Of a stretch of 64,000 nt of DNA, positions 36,508-45,681 are shown in pieces. The notes under the pieces are model-generated. The model was not told the DNA's origin. It saw nothing but the letters and a program-made list of their open reading frames with translations, and searched no databases. The stretch lies in NCBI GenBank assembly GCA_963735465.1, contig CAVTLA010000001.1:4030001-4094000 (forward strand), read 5' to 3'. The stretch comes from DASZHJ01 sp963735465. GTDB lineage: Bacteria; Pseudomonadota; Alphaproteobacteria; ATCC43930; CGMCC-115725. The number at the start of each line of letters is the position of its first letter. The stretch's first letter is position 1. The position numbers and the translations under genes are program-made.

Positions 36508-37068
36508 CTAGCTCCGCGTCGCGTCCTGCAGAACGCGCATCACCGGCGCCTGGCCCGCCGCCCAGCCCAGGGCGTCGCGGCCGGTGTAGTCCTGCTTGCG
36601 CGGATTGGCACCTTTCTGCAGCAGCAGCCGCACCACCGCCAAGTGGCCGCGTCCGGACGCCATCATCAGCGGCGTGATGCCTTGGCGGTTCGCCACATCG
36701 ACACCCGCGTTGACGTCGCAGAACAGGCGTAGAAGCTGCACCTGCCCGGACTCCGCCGCCCAATGCACCGGCGAATTGCCGAGCTTGTCGCGCGCGTCCG
36801 GCGAAGCGCCGGCGTTGATCAGCATCGCCGCCATCTCGAGATTGCCGAGCTGCGCCGCATAGCTGAGCGCCGTGCGGCCCTGCAGGTCCGACATGTTGGG
36901 GCTGGAGCCCTTGGCGAGGAGAACGCGGACTTCCTCGGTCTTGTTGCCGGCGGCGGCGGTGGCGATGTTGTACCAGTCGGTCGGGATCTGAATGATCTGC
37001 GCATCCCCATCGGCAGCCCACAAGGCAAAGGCGCAGGCGACGCCGACGACGACGCGCTGCGCTCTCAC
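36508..37068 (-). CDS. Secreted ankyrin-repeat protein
   Basis: A 186-residue protein with a signal-like N-terminus (VRAQRVVVGVACAFALW, cleavage near GDAQ) and four to five ankyrin repeats, for example LQGRTALSYAAQLGNLEMAAMLINAGA, shown here by its core motif GRTALSYAAQLGN, then LGNSPVHWAAESG, GITPLMMASGRG and GRDALGWAAG. Ankyrin repeats mediate protein contacts; a periplasmic location is likely. The GTG start at 37068 overlaps the cobK stop (GTGA), so it is translationally coupled to a B12 gene. Its partner is unknown. Confidence 0.85.
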   Translation of the reverse strand: MRAQRVVVGVACAFALWAADGDAQIIQIPTDWYNIATAAAGNKTEEVRVLLAKGSSPNMSDLQGRTALSYAAQLGNLEMAAMLINAGASPDARDKLGNSPVHWAAESGQVQLLRLFCDVNAGVDVANRQGITPLMMASGRGHLAVVRLLLQKGANPRKQDYTGRDALGWAAGQAPVMRVLQDATRS

Positions 37069-37883
37069 GGCAGCACGATCCGCGCCGCGCCCGGCACCGG
37101 CTCCTGCAGGTGACCGGCGAGCCACTCGAGCGCCGCCTCCACTGTCGCGACGCGGGCGCCGGGCTCCGCCGGCGGCCGGCGCACCATCACCACGGGCAGA
37201 TGCGCCTCGCGGGCGGCGATGAGCTTCGCCTCGGTGGCGGCGCCGCCGCTCGCCTTGGCGGCCACCACGTCGATGCCGTGCCGGCGCAGCAGCTCGCGCT
37301 CCGCCGCGAGCGTGAAGGGCCCGCGCCCGAGGATCACCTCGTAGGACGCGAGCGGCAGCGGTCCGCGCGGCTCGTCGATCAGGCGCACGATGAAATGCAC
37401 GTGGAGCGCCAGGGCGAAGGCGGCGAGATCGCCGGACCCCACCGTCAGCAGGCAGCGCCGGCCGAGCTTGCCGACCGCGCTCACGGCGCCGGCGAGATCC
37501 TCCACATCGACCCAGCGGTCGAGGGGATGGCGCGGCCAGGGCGGCCGCTCCAGCACCAGGCGCGGCACCGCCGTCTCCTCCGCGGCAAGGCGGGCGTGAC
37601 GGGCGATGCGGTCGGCGAAGGGATGGGTGGCGTCGATGACGAGATCCACGGCGGCATCCCGGAGATACCGCGCCAGGCCCTCGGCGCCGCCGAAGCCGCC
37701 GATGCGGATCTCGCCGGGAATCGGACCCGGCCGCTCCGTGCGGCCCGCGAGAGTGGTAGTGACCGCAAGCCGATCCCCGAACCGCTCGATCGCAGCGCGC
37801 GCAAGCGTCACCGCCTCGGCGGTACCGCCGAGGATGAGAAGCCGGCGCGGCGCCGAAATGTCGGCGGCGAGGTTCTGCTCCAT
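37065..37883 (-). CDS. cobK: Precorrin-6A reductase
   Basis: A 272-residue CobK/CbiJ, the NADPH-dependent reductase of precorrin-6A. RLLILGGTAEAVTLARA at the N-terminus, DLVIDATHPFADRIARHA, GSGDLAAFA, FVRL-like FIVRLIDEP, and DVVAAKASGGAATEAKLIAAR are characteristic. ATG 37883 has GGGAGGCAGG upstream; the 101 extra residues of the longest reading are non-coding. It lies downstream of cbiD with a 181-base gap and upstream of the coupled ankyrin gene. Confidence 0.94.
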   Translation of the reverse strand: MEQNLAADISAPRRLLILGGTAEAVTLARAAIERFGDRLAVTTTLAGRTERPGPIPGEIRIGGFGGAEGLARYLRDAAVDLVIDATHPFADRIARHARLAAEETAVPRLVLERPPWPRHPLDRWVDVEDLAGAVSAVGKLGRRCLLTVGSGDLAAFALALHVHFIVRLIDEPRGPLPLASYEVILGRGPFTLAAERELLRRHGIDVVAAKASGGAATEAKLIAAREAHLPVVMVRRPPAEPGARVATVEAALEWLAGHLQEPVPGAARIVLP

Positions 37884-37912
37884 CCTGCCTCCCTGCGGCC
37901 CAAAGGGGCGGC

Positions 37913-37935
37913 GGCGCCGCACACGGCGCGGCGCC
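37913..37935 (-). promoter_or_regulatory. Hairpin in the cobK leader
   Basis: GGCGCCGC and GCGGCGCC form a perfect 8-base stem with a 7-base loop, 30 bases before the cobK start. It may affect cobK translation or end the cbiD transcript. No B12-box elements accompany it. Confidence 0.3.
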
Positions 37936-38064
37936 ATACCGCAAGATCCCTCATATTGGTGGGACGATGGACCCGCCGGACGGTTGCATCCGACCCCAGT
38001 GACCCACAACCCGATAGTCAGCCGGAATCCCCGCCCGCCGCAACATCGGAAATTCGGGTGCGTC

Positions 38065-39160
38065 TCAGGCGCCCGCGCGGCCGAGGAGAGCGCCCTCGCG
38101 ATCGAAGATGGCAACATCGACGGCGGTGCCGCCGGCCAAGGTCGCCAGCGCCACCTCGCGCCCGCGCTCGGCGACGATGCGGGCAAGCAAGGATCGCGGC
38201 TCCGCAGTCAGCGCCGCCAGCACCTCGCCGGCACCGGCGCCGCCTTGCGCCAGGTCGATCGCCGGCGCGGGCAGATCGAGCTCCGCCATCAGACGCGCGA
38301 GCGCTGCGCCATCCAGACGGCTGCGCGCGGAATGGAGATCGAGCTCGCCTTGCGCCAGCTTCACCAGCTTGCCGAAGCCGCCGGCGATGGTGAGGCGCGG
38401 CACCGGATGGCGGCGGAGATATTTGAGGAGCGCGCCGGCGAAATCCCCCATGTCGATGAGCGCGACCTCGGGGAGATCAAGCAATCGCTGCACCGCCTGC
38501 TCCGAGGTGCGGCCGGTGGCGCCGGCGATATGCGCGAGGCCGGCGGCGCGGGCGACATCGACGCCGCGATGGATCGCGTGGATCCAGGACGAGCAGGAAT
38601 AGGGGATCACGATGCCGGTCGTGCCGAGAATCGAGATGCCGCCGAGTATGCCGAGACGGCCGTTCATGGTCTTCGCCGCGAGATCGGCGCCGCCGGGCAC
38701 GGAGATCGTCACCTCGAGATCGAGAGGCGATGCGTGCCCGGTCTCGGCGGCGACATCCTCGAGGGCGGCGCGGATGATCGTGCGCGGACCGGGATTGATC
38801 GCGGGCTCGCCGACCGCCAGCGGCAGTCCCGGCCGCGTCACCGTGCCGACGCCCTCGCCGGCGCGGAAGACGATGCCGCTGCCGGCGGCACTCGGCCGGA
38901 CCTCGGTCACGATCAATGCGCCGTGGGTGACGTCGGGATCGTCGCCGGCGTCCTTGACGATGCCGGCCCGCGCCCAGCCCGGCCCCTGCTCCCGGAGCGC
39001 CAGGGGAAATCCCGGCGTCTGCCCGCCGGGCAGGTGAAACCGACACCGGATCGGGAAACCTGCCGGCGAGCAAGGCGGTGGCGGCCGCGCGCGCCGCGGC
39101 GGCGGCGCAGGCCCCGGTGGTCCAGCCGCGGCGCAACGGCCGCCCCGATGTATCGGACAT
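38065..39160 (-). CDS. cbiD: Cobalt-precorrin-5B C1-methyltransferase CbiD (one frameshift)
   Basis: A C1-methylase of about 365 residues, the anaerobic-route counterpart of CobF. The N-terminus LRRGWTTGACAAAAARAA is the CbiD signature; after a one-base shift near 39036-39046 the frame resumes with FHLPGGQTPGFPLAL and runs through EPAINPGPRTIIR, GGISILGTTGIVIPYS and GGFGKLVKLAQGELDLHS to the stop. Conserved residues flank the break, so an error is likely. It is divergent from cobA across a repeat-bearing gap. Confidence 0.9.
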
Positions 39161-39238
39161 GGCTGGATTGTACGGGCGCGAGCGGACCCTGACTACCGGC
39201 GGCCGGGGGGTTCGACAGGATGCTGGATCGACGACAGT

Positions 39239-39354
39239 GCGTCCTTCGAGACGGTCGCTCGCGCTGACCTCCTCAGGAGGAGGAATTTTCTTAATTCCCT
39301 CATATATTTACCTCATCCTGAGGAGCGCGCGTCGGCGCGCGTCTCGAAGGACGC
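39239..39354. repeat. Dispersed palindromic repeat, family B
   Basis: Terminal inverted repeats GCGTCCTTCGAGAC (39239-39252) and GTCTCGAAGGACGC (39341-39354), with CCTCAGGAGGAGG and CTCATCCTGAGGAG inside. The same pattern recurs at 52598-52709, and a half-copy lies at 50547-50596. It occupies the cbiD/cobA divergent promoter region. Confidence 0.78.
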
Positions 39355-39420
39355 AGGATGGTTCTGCAGGGCAGTTCTGCAGCGCTGCTCAATGGGGAAG
39401 CGCTGGTGTAGTCTCCGCTG

Positions 39421-40272
39421 ATGAATTTCGACGTTGCTCTCGATCTCCCTGAGCTCGCGTCCGGTACCGTCTGGCTGGTCGGCGCCGGGCCCGGCGAGCC
39501 CGGCCTCCTCTCGCTGCTGGCGCTGCACGGGCTCCGCCAGGCCGATGCGGTGGTCTATGACGCCCTGGTCGATCCCCGCATCCTCAAGCTCGCCCGCGCC
39601 GGCGCCGAGCTCGACTATGCGGGGAAGCGCGGCGGCAAGCCGTCGCCGCAGCAGCCGGACATCACGCTGCGGCTCATCCGCCTGGCGCGGGCGGGCAAGC
39701 GCGTGCTGCGCCTCAAGGGCGGCGATCCCTTCGTCTTCGGCCGCGGCGGCGAGGAGGCGCTGGCGCTGGCCGCCGCCGGCATTCCCTTCCGCATCGTGCC
39801 CGGCATCACCGCGGGCATCGGCGGCCTTGCCTATGCGGGCATCCCCACAACTCATCGCGACACCAACTCCGCTGTCGCCTTCATCACCGGCCATGCGAGC
39901 GACGGCGAGGTGCCCGACGGTCTCGACTGGCAGGCGCTGGCGCGGGTTCCCGTGCTGGTGCTCTATATGGCGCTCAAGCATCTGGAGCCGATCACGCGGC
40001 GGCTCCTCGATGCGGGCCGCGACGCCGACGACGCGGTGGCGATCGTGATCAAGGCGGCGACGCCGGAGCAGCGCGTGGTGGAGACGACGCTGGCGCGCGC
40101 CGCCGTCGATGCGGAGACCATGAAGCTTGAGCCGCCGGCGGTGATCGCGGTGGGACCGGTGGTGAAGCTGCGCGCCGGCCTCGACTGGCTCGGCGCGCTG
40201 GACGGCCGCATCCTCGATCCCGATCCGCTCGGCCTCCAATCCGCGCCCGGCACCGCCGAGCGCCGGTCGTAA
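39421..40272 (+). CDS. cobA: Uroporphyrinogen-III C-methyltransferase
   Basis: A 283-residue SUMT enzyme that makes precorrin-2, the branch point to B12 and siroheme. WLVGAGPGEPGLLSLLALHGL, YDALVDPRIL, RLKGGDPFVFGRGGEEALAL and ATTPEQR-like AATPEQRVVETTL are typical. It has no fused CysG dehydrogenase/ferrochelatase domain. It leads a run with the SCO1 gene (15 bases) and cobB. Confidence 0.94.
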   Translation: MNFDVALDLPELASGTVWLVGAGPGEPGLLSLLALHGLRQADAVVYDALVDPRILKLARAGAELDYAGKRGGKPSPQQPDITLRLIRLARAGKRVLRLKGGDPFVFGRGGEEALALAAAGIPFRIVPGITAGIGGLAYAGIPTTHRDTNSAVAFITGHASDGEVPDGLDWQALARVPVLVLYMALKHLEPITRRLLDAGRDADDAVAIVIKAATPEQRVVETTLARAAVDAETMKLEPPAVIAVGPVVKLRAGLDWLGALDGRILDPDPLGLQSAPGTAERRS

Positions 40273-40287
40273 CGCGAGATTCCGATC

Positions 40288-40896
40288 ATGCAGCCGGCGG
40301 TCAAACGTGGCCTTCTCATCTTCGTCATCGGCGTGCTCGTGCTGGCGGGCGCGCTCTGGTTCACCTATTGGCGGCAAAGCCAGCTCTCCATCGCCGAGCA
40401 GATCGCGCCGGTCTCCATCGGCGGCGACTTCACCCTCGTGGATCAGAACGGCGTGACGCGCCACGCGGCGGACTACCAGGGCAAGCTGCTGCTGGTCTAT
40501 TTCGGCTACACCTACTGTCCCGACGCTTGTCCCACGGCGCTGCAGGACATGAGCCACGCCATCGACCTGCTCGGAGAGAAAGGCGCCGAGGTGCAGCCGA
40601 TCTTCATCACCGTCGATCCCGACCGCGACACGCCTGAGCAGATGAAGCTCTACGCGGAGAATTTCCATCCGCGCCTCGCGGCGCTGACGGGCACGCCGGA
40701 GCAGATCGCCGCCGCCGCCCGCGCCTATCGCGTCTACTACCAGAAGGGCAAGCCGAGCAGCGGTCGGACCGACGACTACCTGATGGATCACACCGGTTTC
40801 ATCTATCTCATGGGGCGCGACGGCCGCTATGTCAGCCACTTCTCCCCGGGTACCACCGCTGAGGAGATGGCGAAGGCGATCGCGACGCATCTATGA
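40288..40896 (+). CDS. SCO1/SenC family copper chaperone
   Basis: A 202-residue thioredoxin-fold protein anchored by one N-terminal helix (GLLIFVIGVLVLAGALWF). The copper-binding CxxxC in FGYTYCPDACPTALQDM and the distal His in YLMDHTGFIYLM are intact. SCO proteins deliver copper to the CuA site of cytochrome c oxidase or act as thiol reductases. It is placed between cobA and cobB, overlapping the cobB start (ATGA), so it is co-expressed with B12 genes. Confidence 0.92.
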   Translation: MQPAVKRGLLIFVIGVLVLAGALWFTYWRQSQLSIAEQIAPVSIGGDFTLVDQNGVTRHAADYQGKLLLVYFGYTYCPDACPTALQDMSHAIDLLGEKGAEVQPIFITVDPDRDTPEQMKLYAENFHPRLAALTGTPEQIAAAARAYRVYYQKGKPSSGRTDDYLMDHTGFIYLMGRDGRYVSHFSPGTTAEEMAKAIATHL

Positions 40897-42206
40897 GCGG
40901 GATCATTCTCGCCGCACCCCACTCCGGCAGCGGCAAGACCACGCTCACCCTTGCACTGCTGCGGACACTCCGGCGCCGCGGCACGCCGGTGGCCTCCGCC
41001 AAGGTCGGACCCGACTACATCGATCCCGCCTTCCATGCGGCGGCATCGGGCGCACCTTGTCTCAATCTCGACAGCTGGGCGATGCGGCCGGCACTGCTGG
41101 CGGCACTGGCGCGGCAGCTGGAGAGCGCCGGTGCGCTGGTGCTCTGCGAAGGCGCCATGGGACTCTATGACGGCGTCGGCGCCGGCGAGGCGGGATCCAC
41201 CGCCGACGTCGCGGCGCGCCTCGGCTGGCCTCTGGTGCTGGTGGTGGACGCCGCGCGCCAGGGCGCCTCGGTGGCGGCGCTTCTAGAAGGCTTCGTGCGC
41301 CACCGGAGCGGCCTGAGCTTTGCCGGCGTGATCTTCAATCGCGTCGGCAGTGCGCGCCACGAGGCAATCCTGGCGGCGGCGGCCCGCGCGGCGCTGCCGG
41401 AGCTGGCGATCCTCGGCAGCGTGCCCCGCGATCCCAGCCTCGCGTTGCCGGAGCGGCATCTCGGCCTGGTGCAGGCGGGCGAGCATGGCGATCTCGACGG
41501 CTTCCTCGATCGCGCGGCAGACATCGTCGGCGACGCCTGCGATCTTCCGCGACTGGTGGCGCTGGCACGGCCGGCGCGGATTGCCGAAACGCCGGCAAAC
41601 TCGGCGCTGCCGCCGCTCGGCCAGCGCGTCGCGGTGGCGCGGGATGTGGCCTTCGCCTTCGCCTATCCCTTCCTGCTGAACGGCTGGCGCGCGGCCGGCG
41701 CCGAGCTGACATTTTTCTCGCCTCTCGCCGACGAGGCGCCCGACGCGGCGGCGGACGCCATTTATCTGCCGGGCGGATATCCGGAGCTGCACGGCGGCCG
41801 GCTCGCCGGCAACCGCCGCTTTCTCGACGGGCTGCGCCGGCGCGCCGGGGACGGCATTCCCATTTACGGCGAATGCGGCGGCTACATGGTGTTGGGGAAC
41901 GCACTGATCGACGGCGCGGGCGCGCGGCATGAGATGGCGGGACTGCTGCCGGTCACCACGAGCTTCGCCGAGCGCCGGCTGCATCTGGGCTATCGGGATA
42001 TGACGTCGGCAACCACCACGCTCCTCGGTCCTGCCGGAGCCAGCTTCCGCGGCCACGAGTTCCACTATGCCGGCACCGTCGCCGCCGGCAGCGCACCGCC
42101 CCTCTTCACCGTCCGCGACGGCGAGGGCGCCGAGCTTGGCGCCGCCGGCATGGTCCGGGGCTCCGTTGCCGGATCGTTCCTGCACCTGATCGATCGCGGG
42201 ATTTGA
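40893..42206 (+). CDS. cobB: Cobyrinate / hydrogenobyrinate a,c-diamide synthase
   Basis: A 437-residue glutamine amidotransferase that amidates the a and c side chains of the corrin ring. The ATPase P-loop APHSGSGKTTLTLALL, KVGPDYIDPAFH, and the glutaminase block with nucleophilic Cys in YGECGGYMVLG are complete, with the final His in GSFLHLI. Whether it acts on hydrogenobyrinate (cobalt-free) or cobyrinate is not decided by sequence. Confidence 0.94.
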   Translation: MSGIILAAPHSGSGKTTLTLALLRTLRRRGTPVASAKVGPDYIDPAFHAAASGAPCLNLDSWAMRPALLAALARQLESAGALVLCEGAMGLYDGVGAGEAGSTADVAARLGWPLVLVVDAARQGASVAALLEGFVRHRSGLSFAGVIFNRVGSARHEAILAAAARAALPELAILGSVPRDPSLALPERHLGLVQAGEHGDLDGFLDRAADIVGDACDLPRLVALARPARIAETPANSALPPLGQRVAVARDVAFAFAYPFLLNGWRAAGAELTFFSPLADEAPDAAADAIYLPGGYPELHGGRLAGNRRFLDGLRRRAGDGIPIYGECGGYMVLGNALIDGAGARHEMAGLLPVTTSFAERRLHLGYRDMTSATTTLLGPAGASFRGHEFHYAGTVAAGSAPPLFTVRDGEGAELGAAGMVRGSVAGSFLHLIDRGI

Positions 42207-42255
42207 GGGCAAAGACCGGATAGAGGCCGGAACCGGGGCCGCCTATGGTACGTCC

Positions 42256-43389
42256 ATGAGCAACACAGAACCCGTTTCGGAGGTCGAGCCCATGGGCAAC
42301 GTCTCCCTTTCTCCGCTCCGCGAGGATCCCCGCTGGACGGCGGTGATCGCCCGCGACCGCCGCGCCGACGGCAGCTTCGTCTTTGCCGTCAAGACCACCG
42401 GCGTCTACTGCCGCCCGTCCTGCGCCAGCCGGCACGCCAAGCGGGAGAACGTGGCGTTCTACAGCGCCCCCGACGCGGCGGAGTCCGCGGGGTATCGCGC
42501 CTGCAAGCGCTGCCGCCCGAAGGAGGCGCTCCGGGACGATCCCACGCTCCAGCGAGTGCGCCGCGCCTGCGCCCTCATCGACCGCGCCCTGGCGGAGGGC
42601 GACGGCGGCGCGCCGTCCCTGGGCGAGCTCGCCGCCGAGGTCGGCACCGGCCCGCATCATCTGCTGCGCCTCTTCAAGCGCCATCTCGGCATCACGCCCC
42701 GGGAATACGCCGACGCCCAGCGCCTGACGCGGGTGAAGCAGCATCTGAAGACCGGCGACGGCGTCGCCGACGCGCTCTATGCGGCGGGCTACGGTTCGCC
42801 CTCCCGGCTCTACGAGCGCGCCGACGCCCAGCTCGGCATGACGCCGGCGACATATGGCCGCGACGGCAAGGGCGCCGTCATCGACTACACCGTCGTGCGC
42901 TCGCCTCTCGGCCGCCTGCTGGTGGCGGCCACCACGCGCGGCCTCGCGGCGGTGAGCCTCGGCGCCGACGACGGCACGCTCGAGGCGGCGCTCCGGGCCG
43001 AATATCCAGCGGCGGAGATCCGTCGCGCCGATCAGCGCCTCAAGCCGTGGATCTCTGAGATCCTGCAGCACATCGCCGGCGAGCGGCCGAACCTGGCGCT
43101 GCCCCTCGACCTGCAGGCGACGGCATTCCAGCGCCGGGTCTGGCAGGCCCTGCAGAAGATCCCGTATGGCCACACAGCCAGCTATGGCGAGGTGGCCGCG
43201 GCGATCGGCGCGCCCAAGGCGGCGCGGGCGGTGGCGCGGGCCTGCGCCAGCAACCGCGTCAGCATCGTCATCCCCTGCCACCGCGTGGTGCGCGGCGACG
43301 GCGAGGCCGGCGGCTATCGCTGGGGCGCCGAGCGCAAGAAGAAGCTGCTGGCGACGGAGAAGGCCGCAAGACCGCGCCAGGCGGGATAG
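42256..43389 (+). CDS. ada: Ada: methyl-sensing regulator / O6-methylguanine-DNA methyltransferase
   Basis: A 377-residue adaptive-response protein with all modules: the N-terminal zinc Ada domain (FAVKTTGVYCRPSCASRHA, YRACKRCRP) that accepts phosphotriester methyls, an AraC-type DNA-binding domain (HHLLRLFKRHLGITPREYADAQR), and the C-terminal methyltransferase with active Cys in VIPCHRVVR. Methylated Ada activates its own gene and repair genes. A start at ATG 42292 (MGNVSL) is possible. Confidence 0.94.
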   Translation: MSNTEPVSEVEPMGNVSLSPLREDPRWTAVIARDRRADGSFVFAVKTTGVYCRPSCASRHAKRENVAFYSAPDAAESAGYRACKRCRPKEALRDDPTLQRVRRACALIDRALAEGDGGAPSLGELAAEVGTGPHHLLRLFKRHLGITPREYADAQRLTRVKQHLKTGDGVADALYAAGYGSPSRLYERADAQLGMTPATYGRDGKGAVIDYTVVRSPLGRLLVAATTRGLAAVSLGADDGTLEAALRAEYPAAEIRRADQRLKPWISEILQHIAGERPNLALPLDLQATAFQRRVWQALQKIPYGHTASYGEVAAAIGAPKAARAVARACASNRVSIVIPCHRVVRGDGEAGGYRWGAERKKKLLATEKAARPRQAG

Positions 43390-43491
43390 GCGCAATCCCG
43401 CGGCATTCGCGGGGGTATTTCTGGCGGCTCTCCCGAGGCTCCGGCACTATAGTCGCGGCAGACGCGATGCCGGCGCATCGGGGGAGCGAAA

Positions 43492-45657
43492 TTGCGGCCA
43501 GGGATGAAGCACTCGATCGGTAGTGCGGTGACACGGTGGCTGGTGCCGTGCCTCGCCGTGCTCGCGCTGATGGCGCTGATGGCGCTCCCCGGCGACGCCG
43601 CGGCGCAGAGCAAGGCGCCGGCGTCGAGCGACGCGCCGCCGGCCAAGGTGCAGGAGCTGTTAAACCTCCTCGCTGATCCCGGCGTGCAGCAATGGATCGA
43701 GCAGCACGGCAAGCCCGGCGCGGTGGCGCCCGCGACATCGACGCCGGAGATGTCGGAGAGCCTCTCCGCCTATGGGGCGGAGCGCATGGCCACCATCCAC
43801 GATCACGTGAGGGCAGTGGTCATGGCGCTGCCGGGCGTGCCCGGCGAGCTGATGAAGGCGGGCCGCACCCTCACCCAGTCCTTCATGGAGGGCGGGGTGA
43901 TCCGGATCCTGCTGCTGGTCCTGGGATTCGTCGTGCTGGGCCTCGGCACCGAGCTGATCTATCATCTCGTCACCGCCGGCATCCGAGCCTGGATCGTGGC
44001 GCTGCCCCTCGACACGGTGCGCCAGCGCGTCCGTACCATCGGCATCCGGTTTCTTTACGGTTCCGGCATGCTGCTCGCCTTCGCGATCGGCAGCATCGGC
44101 GCCTTCCTCGCCTTCGACTGGCCGCCGCTGCTGCGCGAGTTCGTGCTCGCCTATCTCTGGGCCTTCCTGGCGCTGCGCCTCACCCTGGTGGTGAGCCGCT
44201 TCCTGCTGGCGCCGCGCGGTGAGCGGTTCCGCATCCTGCCGATGCGCACGGCGGCGGCGATTTTCTGGCATCGCCGCCTCGCCCTCGGCATTGGCTGGTT
44301 CGCGTTCTGGCGGATGACCCTGAGCCTGCTGCGCGGACTCGGCATGAGCGAGCCGGCGCTGCAGATCCTCGCCTATGGGCTTAGCATCGGGCTGGTGGCG
44401 CTCGCCCTCGAAGCCATCTGGCGCCGGCCGGTTGCGCCGGCGCCCGAGGACAATCGGCGCCATCACCATGCCGGCGAATGGCTGCTTTCCGCCTATGTGG
44501 TGCTGCTGTGGCTGCTCCGGGCGTCGGGCGCCATGCCCGCGTTCTGGCTCGCTGTGGTGGCGGTCGGCCTCCCCGCCGCGATCCACGCCACGCGGCGCGC
44601 CACCGATCACATCCTGCGGCCGCCCGGCGCCGCGGGCGCGGAGGAGACCGTTCCCGACGTGGTCGCGGCCTCGGTGGCGCGCGGGCTGCGCGGGCTGCTG
44701 ATCGCCGCCGCCGCGGCGCTCCTCATCTGGGCCTGGGGCCTCGATCTCCGGGCACTCGCCCAGGGCGACACCATGATGAGCCTGGTGCGGGGTGCGCTCC
44801 ACGCGGTGGTGATCCTGCTGCTGGCGGATTTCGCGTGGCATGTGGCGAAGACCGTGATCGACCGTAGGCTCGCCGGCGCGGAGCGCGCGGGTCTGTCGGA
44901 CGTTGAGGAGGCGCGGCGCCAGGCGCGGCTGCGGACACTGCTGCCGATCCTGCGCAACATGCTCTTCATCGTGCTGCTGGTGATGGCGGTGCTGATGGCG
45001 CTCTCGGCGCTGGGCATCGAGGTGGGGCCGCTGATCGCCGGCGCGGGCGTGGTCGGCGTCGCCGTGGGCTTCGGCGCCCAGACCCTGGTGCGGGACGTCA
45101 TCAGCGGCATCTTCTTCGTCCTCGACGACGCCTTCCGCGTCGGCGAGTACATCCAGACCGGCAACTACAAGGGCACGGTCGAATCCTTCAGCCTGCGCTC
45201 GGTGAAGCTCCGGCATCACCGCGGGCCGCTCTACACCGTGCCGTTCGGCGTGCTGGGAGCGGTGCAGAACATGAGCCGCGACTGGGTGATCGACAAGCTC
45301 AGCGTCGGCCTCACCTACGACACCGATCTCGACAAGGTGAAGAAGCTGGTGAAGCAGGTGGGCAAGGAGCTCATGGAGGACCCCGAGTTCGCGCCCCACA
45401 TCATCGAGACCCTGAAGCTGCAGGGCGTCGAGCAGTTCGGCGACTACGCCATCGAGATGCGCATGAAGATGAAGACCAGGCCCGGCGAGCAGTTCGTGAT
45501 CCGGCGGCGCGCCCTTCACATCATCAAGAGACTGTTCGACGCCAACGGCATCAAATTCGCCTACCCCACCGTGCAGGTCGCCGGCGGCGACGCCGCCACC
45601 GGCGCGGTGGCCCAGCAGGCCCTGGAGCTGGCCCGTCCGCCGTCGCCGGCGGCGTGA
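43492..45657 (+). CDS. MscS family mechanosensitive ion channel, large form
   Basis: A 721-residue membrane protein with a signal peptide (ending near GDAAAQ), a periplasmic segment, about ten helices, then the MscS pore helix and beta domain (GVVGVAVGFGAQTLVRDVISG, FRVGEYIQTGNYKGTVESF, VPFGVLGAVQN). The extra N-terminal helices place it with the YbdG/YbiO-type channels that release solutes on osmotic downshift. TTG 43492 has GGGGAG at good spacing; ATG 43504 is the alternative. Confidence 0.9.
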   Translation: MRPGMKHSIGSAVTRWLVPCLAVLALMALMALPGDAAAQSKAPASSDAPPAKVQELLNLLADPGVQQWIEQHGKPGAVAPATSTPEMSESLSAYGAERMATIHDHVRAVVMALPGVPGELMKAGRTLTQSFMEGGVIRILLLVLGFVVLGLGTELIYHLVTAGIRAWIVALPLDTVRQRVRTIGIRFLYGSGMLLAFAIGSIGAFLAFDWPPLLREFVLAYLWAFLALRLTLVVSRFLLAPRGERFRILPMRTAAAIFWHRRLALGIGWFAFWRMTLSLLRGLGMSEPALQILAYGLSIGLVALALEAIWRRPVAPAPEDNRRHHHAGEWLLSAYVVLLWLLRASGAMPAFWLAVVAVGLPAAIHATRRATDHILRPPGAAGAEETVPDVVAASVARGLRGLLIAAAAALLIWAWGLDLRALAQGDTMMSLVRGALHAVVILLLADFAWHVAKTVIDRRLAGAERAGLSDVEEARRQARLRTLLPILRNMLFIVLLVMAVLMALSALGIEVGPLIAGAGVVGVAVGFGAQTLVRDVISGIFFVLDDAFRVGEYIQTGNYKGTVESFSLRSVKLRHHRGPLYTVPFGVLGAVQNMSRDWVIDKLSVGLTYDTDLDKVKKLVKQVGKELMEDPEFAPHIIETLKLQGVEQFGDYAIEMRMKMKTRPGEQFVIRRRALHIIKRLFDANGIKFAYPTVQVAGGDAATGAVAQQALELARPPSPAA

Positions 45658-45681
45658 GCGACTGTCGGGATTGTACCCTTG

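Noticed and set aside
37884..38064. A possible second cobalamin riboswitch in front of cobK
   Set aside because: GTGGGTCACTGGGG vaguely resembles part of a B12 element, but the B12-box core and the GAGCCAGGAGACC element are both missing.
43660..45519. A 619-residue ORF antisense to the MscS channel gene
   Set aside because: Low-complexity His/Gln/Arg-rich product typical of reading GC-rich coding DNA backwards. The sense frame encodes a full MscS channel.
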